Positions 61,032-64,000 of a stretch of DNA of 64,000 nt are shown piece by piece. This DNA is from Gordonia sp. KTR9 (GTDB lineage: Bacteria > Actinomycetota > Actinomycetes > Mycobacteriales > Mycobacteriaceae). The position numbers were made by a program, and so were the translations under genes. The stretch is taken from contig NC_018581.1 of the NCBI RefSeq assembly GCF_000143885.2, positions 4,836,001-4,900,000 on the forward strand, read 5' to 3'. A model generated the notes under the pieces. It worked only from the letters and a program-made list of their open reading frames with translations. It made no database searches and was not told where the DNA came from. Every line of letters begins with the position of its first letter. Position 1 is the stretch's first letter.

Positions 61032-62405
61032 ATGAGATCCACCTCAGACATACCGGTCGCCGGCACCAGCCCTGACGACGCCGACGGCGATACGTCGGCG
61101 TTCGACGAGTACGAGGACCGGCCGGTACCGGCATCGGCGCGCAGATCGCTCTTCGCAGTGTCGTCGGTGTGGCTCGGGTTCCCGATGATCCTCACCTGCG
61201 CCGTCTTCGGCGGCATGATCGTGTACTCGCTCGGGTTCTGGCCGGGTATGGCCGCGATCGCGGTCGGCAATCTGATCCTGATGGCCTACGTCGGACTGCT
61301 GAGCTACCAGGCGGGCCGCACCGGCGAGAACTTCGCGCTGATGGCTGCCCGCACGTTCGGCGCCAAGGGCTACCGCATCCCGGCAGCCTTCCTCACCACA
61401 GTGGTGATCGGCTGGTTCGCCTTCCAGACCGGTCTCACCGGATCGACGCTCGAGGCGAGCATGGGGTGGAACGCCACGCTGATCGCCCTGATCGCGGGCG
61501 TCGGGTATGTCGCGGCGACCCTGCTCGGCATCCGGGCACTGACCGTGATCGGGATCATCGCGGCACCGCTCTATCTGATCCTCGGCGTTCTCGCCATCGT
61601 CGACGCCTCGTCCGCGCCGGGCGCCGGAGACTTCGCCTCCTACACCGGCGGAGCGGGCGCCACCGCGCTCACGTTCGGAGCCGCGGTCACGCTCGTGGTC
61701 GCCCTGTTCGCCGACTCCGGAACCATGACAGCGGATTTCACCCGCTGGTCGGTCAACGGCAAGCAGGCATTCCTCGCCGCGTTCAGCGCATTCCCGGTCG
61801 GCAACACCGTCGCGCTGACCATCGGCGGCGTCATCGTGGCGATGGGCGCGGGCGACGATCCGGCCACCAACGGCGGCGGGTTCCTCGGCATCCTCATCGA
61901 CAACGGCGGCGTGCTGGTGCCGATCGCGGTCGCCTTCGTGTTCATCAACCTGGGTTCGGTGTGCACACATTGCCTCTACAACGGCGCCGTCGGTTGGAGC
62001 GAATTGACCGGCATCCGGATGCGCGTGCTCACCGTCGGACTCGGCGCCATCGGCGTCGCACTCGCCGTCGCCGGCATCTGGCAGCACTTCGAGGACTGGC
62101 TCAACCTGCTCGGCGTCGTCGTCCCACCGCTCGGCGCGGTCCTCATCGTCGACCAGGTGCTGCCCCTGACCAGGCGGGCCGCGTCGTCCGACGCCCCGAC
62201 ACCGTGGCGTGCAACGGCGTTCATCGCCTGGGGCGCCGGTGCGATCGCAGCGCTCGTCACCCACTACTTCGCCCCGGCCCTGTGCGTCGTCGCGGTGGGG
62301 ATCGTCGTGTCCGGCGCCCTCGCGGCAGTTCTGAGCCGGCGGACGTCCGCCACGTCGTCGACGCCGGACGTCACCGTCGAGGACACCACCTCGGCGCCGG
62401 TGTGA
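61032..62405 (+). CDS. NCS1-family nucleobase/ureide permease
   Basis: 457 residues with 12 TM helices. [20 protein letters not shown] at the N-terminus and [20 protein letters not shown] are typical of cytosine/purine/hydantoin permeases (CodB-type). The upstream frame extends 49 codons but GGGAGGAACC places the start at 61032. It is followed after 62 bp by a cysteine hydrolase. Confidence 0.87.
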   Translation: MRSTSDIPVAGTSPDDADGDTSAFDEYEDRPVPASARRSLFAVSSVWLGFPMILTCAVFGGMIVYSLGFWPGMAAIAVGNLILMAYVGLLSYQAGRTGENFALMAARTFGAKGYRIPAAFLTTVVIGWFAFQTGLTGSTLEASMGWNATLIALIAGVGYVAATLLGIRALTVIGIIAAPLYLILGVLAIVDASSAPGAGDFASYTGGAGATALTFGAAVTLVVALFADSGTMTADFTRWSVNGKQAFLAAFSAFPVGNTVALTIGGVIVAMGAGDDPATNGGGFLGILIDNGGVLVPIAVAFVFINLGSVCTHCLYNGAVGWSELTGIRMRVLTVGLGAIGVALAVAGIWQHFEDWLNLLGVVVPPLGAVLIVDQVLPLTRRAASSDAPTPWRATAFIAWGAGAIAALVTHYFAPALCVVAVGIVVSGALAAVLSRRTSATSSTPDVTVEDTTSAPV

Positions 62406-62467
62406 CTGATGTTCGTCATCACCCAGATCACCACCCGACATCCGCACCCCCCGACCAGGAAACGACC

Positions 62468-63199
62468 ATGACATCTGCTGCACCACATGAATTCTCGACC
62501 ATCGGCGGCGCACGGCCGTATGCGTGGCCCTACGACGGCGGGTTCGACCCCGCCTCCACCGCACTCCTCTGCATCGACTGGCAGACCGACTTCTGCGGTC
62601 CCGGCGGCTACGTCGACTCGATGGGCTACGACCTGTCGCTGACGCGGGCACCGCTCGAGCCGACCGCCCGCGTCCTGGCCGCGGCGCGCGACGCCGGCCT
62701 CACGATCATCCACACTCGGGAAGGTCACCGCGCCGACCTGTCCGACCTCCCGGCCAACAAGCGCTGGCGGTCGGGACGGATCGGGGCCGAGATCGGCTCC
62801 ACCGGCCCCTGCGGGCGCATCCTCATCCGCGACGAACCGGGATGGCAGATCGTGCCGGAGGTCGCTCCGCTCGACGGCGAGATCGTCATCGACAAGCCGG
62901 GCAAGGGCGCCTTCTATGCGACCGACCTCGATCTCGTGTTGCGCACCAACGGGATCACGCACATCATCCTCACCGGCATCACGACCGATGTCTGCGTCCA
63001 CACCACGATGCGCGAGGCGAACGACCGCGGTTACGAATGCCTCATCCTCTCCGACTGCACGGGTGCGACCGATCCCGCCAACCACGAGGCGGCGCTCAAC
63101 ATGGTCACGATGCAGGGCGGTGTGTTCGGCGCCGTCGCCGCGTCGTCGGACCTCCTCGACGTGCTCGGCGCGGGGGTCGCCGACGCGCTCGCCGGATAG
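62468..63199 (+). CDS. Isochorismatase-family cysteine amidohydrolase
   Basis: 243 residues. Catalytic features are [12 protein letters not shown] (Asp), [14 protein letters not shown] (Lys) and [20 protein letters not shown] (Cys176). The [20 protein letters not shown] and [12 protein letters not shown] segments match the biuret hydrolase/RutB-like branch. With the NCS1 permease and GntR gene this suggests uptake and hydrolysis of a ureide-type nitrogen source; the substrate is inferred only. AGGAAA precedes the start. Confidence 0.88.
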   Translation: MTSAAPHEFSTIGGARPYAWPYDGGFDPASTALLCIDWQTDFCGPGGYVDSMGYDLSLTRAPLEPTARVLAAARDAGLTIIHTREGHRADLSDLPANKRWRSGRIGAEIGSTGPCGRILIRDEPGWQIVPEVAPLDGEIVIDKPGKGAFYATDLDLVLRTNGITHIILTGITTDVCVHTTMREANDRGYECLILSDCTGATDPANHEAALNMVTMQGGVFGAVAASSDLLDVLGAGVADALAG

Positions 63200-63224
63200 C
63201 GCTCTCGTCCCCGCGGGGCGGTGT

Positions 63225-63257
63225 GTTCGCTGCCGGAGGATTCCTCCGGCAGCGAAC
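63225..63257. terminator. Perfect 16-bp hairpin after the amidohydrolase
   Basis: GTTCGCTGCCGGAGGA and its exact reverse complement flank one T. It lies 26 bp after the amidohydrolase stop and separates it from the ABC gene. No U-tract follows. Confidence 0.75.
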
Positions 63258-63264
63258 AAAGTGG

Positions 63265-63283
63265 ACTTGAAGCCAACTTGAAG
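63265..63283. repeat. ACTTGAAG direct repeat upstream of ABC gene
   Basis: ACTTGAAG occurs at 63265-63272 and 63276-63283, 11 bp apart, one helical turn, immediately before the ABC exporter start. A regulator-binding role is possible but no regulator gene is adjacent in the window. Confidence 0.45.
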
Positions 63284-63299
63284 TTCTACCGTGGACGGC

Positions 63300-64000
63300 A
63301 TGAGCATGCAGTCCGTGGCCTGGGACATGATGTACAAGTCCTCCACCCAGCCGAGCAGCAAACGGTTGCGGGGCGACCGCCGGGTGACACTTCGCCGGAT
63401 CGGCGACTTCGCCCGCCCGCACCGGCGTCGTATCGCCTTCTTCCTCGTCCTGTCGGTCTTCACCGCGGTGCTGACGGTCGTGACCCCGCTGCTGGCGGGC
63501 CGGGTCGTCAACCTCATCACCGAGGGCGGCTCGGAGGCGATGATCGTGGGACTCGCGGTCGCCATCGCGCTGATCGCCGTCGCCGAGGCCGGCGCGGGCA
63601 TCGGCGTCCGGTGGCTGTCGGCGAACATCGGTGAGGGCCTCATCCTCGACCTGCGTCGCGCCGTCTTCGACCACGTGCAGCAGATGCCGGTGGCGTTCTT
63701 CACCCGTACCCGCACCGGGGCACTGGTGAGCCGGCTCAACAACGACGTCATCGGTGCCCAGCGCGCGTTCAGCGACACCCTGTCGGGCGTCGTCTCCAAC
63801 ATCGTCACGCTCACCCTGACCCTCGCCGTGATGATCGCGATCAGCTGGCAGATCACGCTGCTCGCGCTGATCCTGCTGCCGGTCTTCGTCGTACCGGCGC
63901 GGCGCATGGGCCGGCGGATGGCCGCGCTGTCCCGCGAAGCCGCCGAGCACAACGCCCGGATGTCGACGCAGATGACCGAGCGCTTCTCCGCTCCCGGCGC
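63300..64000 (+). CDS. ABC exporter (fused TM-ATPase), cut at window end
   Basis: Only the first 233 residues are present. MSMQSVAWDMMYKSSTQPSS is a cytosolic tail, then IGDFARPHRRRIAFFLVLS begins the six-helix exporter domain, with FDHVQQMPVAFFTRTRTGAL, the usual intracellular loop of type I exporters. The ATPase domain is beyond the window. An in-frame GTG at 63291 is an alternative start. Substrate unknown. Confidence 0.9.
   Translation, partial: MSMQSVAWDMMYKSSTQPSSKRLRGDRRVTLRRIGDFARPHRRRIAFFLVLSVFTAVLTVVTPLLAGRVVNLITEGGSEAMIVGLAVAIALIAVAEAGAGIGVRWLSANIGEGLILDLRRAVFDHVQQMPVAFFTRTRTGALVSRLNNDVIGAQRAFSDTLSGVVSNIVTLTLTLAVMIAISWQITLLALILLPVFVVPARRMGRRMAALSREAAEHNARMSTQMTERFSAPG

Noticed and set aside
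61169..63199. 676-residue frame spanning permease and amidohydrolase
   Set aside because: Only its last part, from ATG 62468, encodes a real protein; the rest is an off-frame shadow of the permease.

Overview
The window is a high-GC actinobacterial chromosome segment, most consistent with Gordonia or a close mycolic-acid-containing relative. This genus-level call is an inference. It rests on base composition, an F420-dependent glucose-6-phosphate dehydrogenase, an MmpL-type exporter, a 13E12-type DUF222/HNH protein, a fused LivH-LivM permease, and gene order shared with Mycobacterium tuberculosis. Two blocks follow that order: dcd-ugd (Rv0321-Rv0322), and fgd1-pta-ackA-pknG-glnH-glnX-mutT3-thiE-thiO-thiS-thiG (Rv0407-Rv0417).

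Region by region. 1-4700: a cut MFS exporter divergent from its TetR regulator over three phased operators, an Hsp70-like single-pass membrane protein, UDP-glucose dehydrogenase and dCTP deaminase. 4806-6266: an IS3-family element beside tRNA-Gly(CCC). 6500-19600: accessory metabolism and envelope genes, including a secreted glycosidase, an amino-acid permease, two F420/NADP-type proteins, a LysR effector domain without HTH facing a DUF5997 gene, a TetR/DUF418 pair, an MmpL exporter with TetR, and a secreted PAP2 phosphatase whose N-terminus carries a 45-bp tandem duplication. 19690-25670: a branched-chain-type ABC uptake operon (lipoprotein, fused permease, two ATPases) ending in a TetR gene. 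25683-34655: a photolyase-related protein apparently without the usual Fe-S cysteines, a lipoprotein, an MFS exporter, a small secreted peptide, an ATP-grasp enzyme and small enzymes. 34737-39142: a large LuxR-type ATPase regulator and a two-gene ABC exporter.

39212-48733: thiamine genes (thiG-thiS-thiO under a TPP riboswitch, thiE divergent), then an apparent transcription attenuator with a 15-residue leader peptide in front of a stand-alone LeuA regulatory-domain protein, a Nudix hydrolase, and the glnX-glnH-pknG amino-acid-sensing operon. 48730-60019: a DUF222/HNH gene inserted between pknG and ackA, the ackA-pta acetate pathway, an inserted island (FAD oxidase/TetR, secreted protein, EamA/LysR) and fgd1. 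60154-63199: a GntR regulator divergent from an NCS1 permease and a cysteine amidohydrolase, likely a ureide or pyrimidine-derivative uptake and cleavage module. The window ends inside an ABC exporter.

Sixteen start codons have a TANNNT box 6-8 nt upstream, the layout of leaderless promoters. I used this to choose starts where it agrees with the protein family. The attenuator upstream of the LeuA-domain gene is the most interesting observation.
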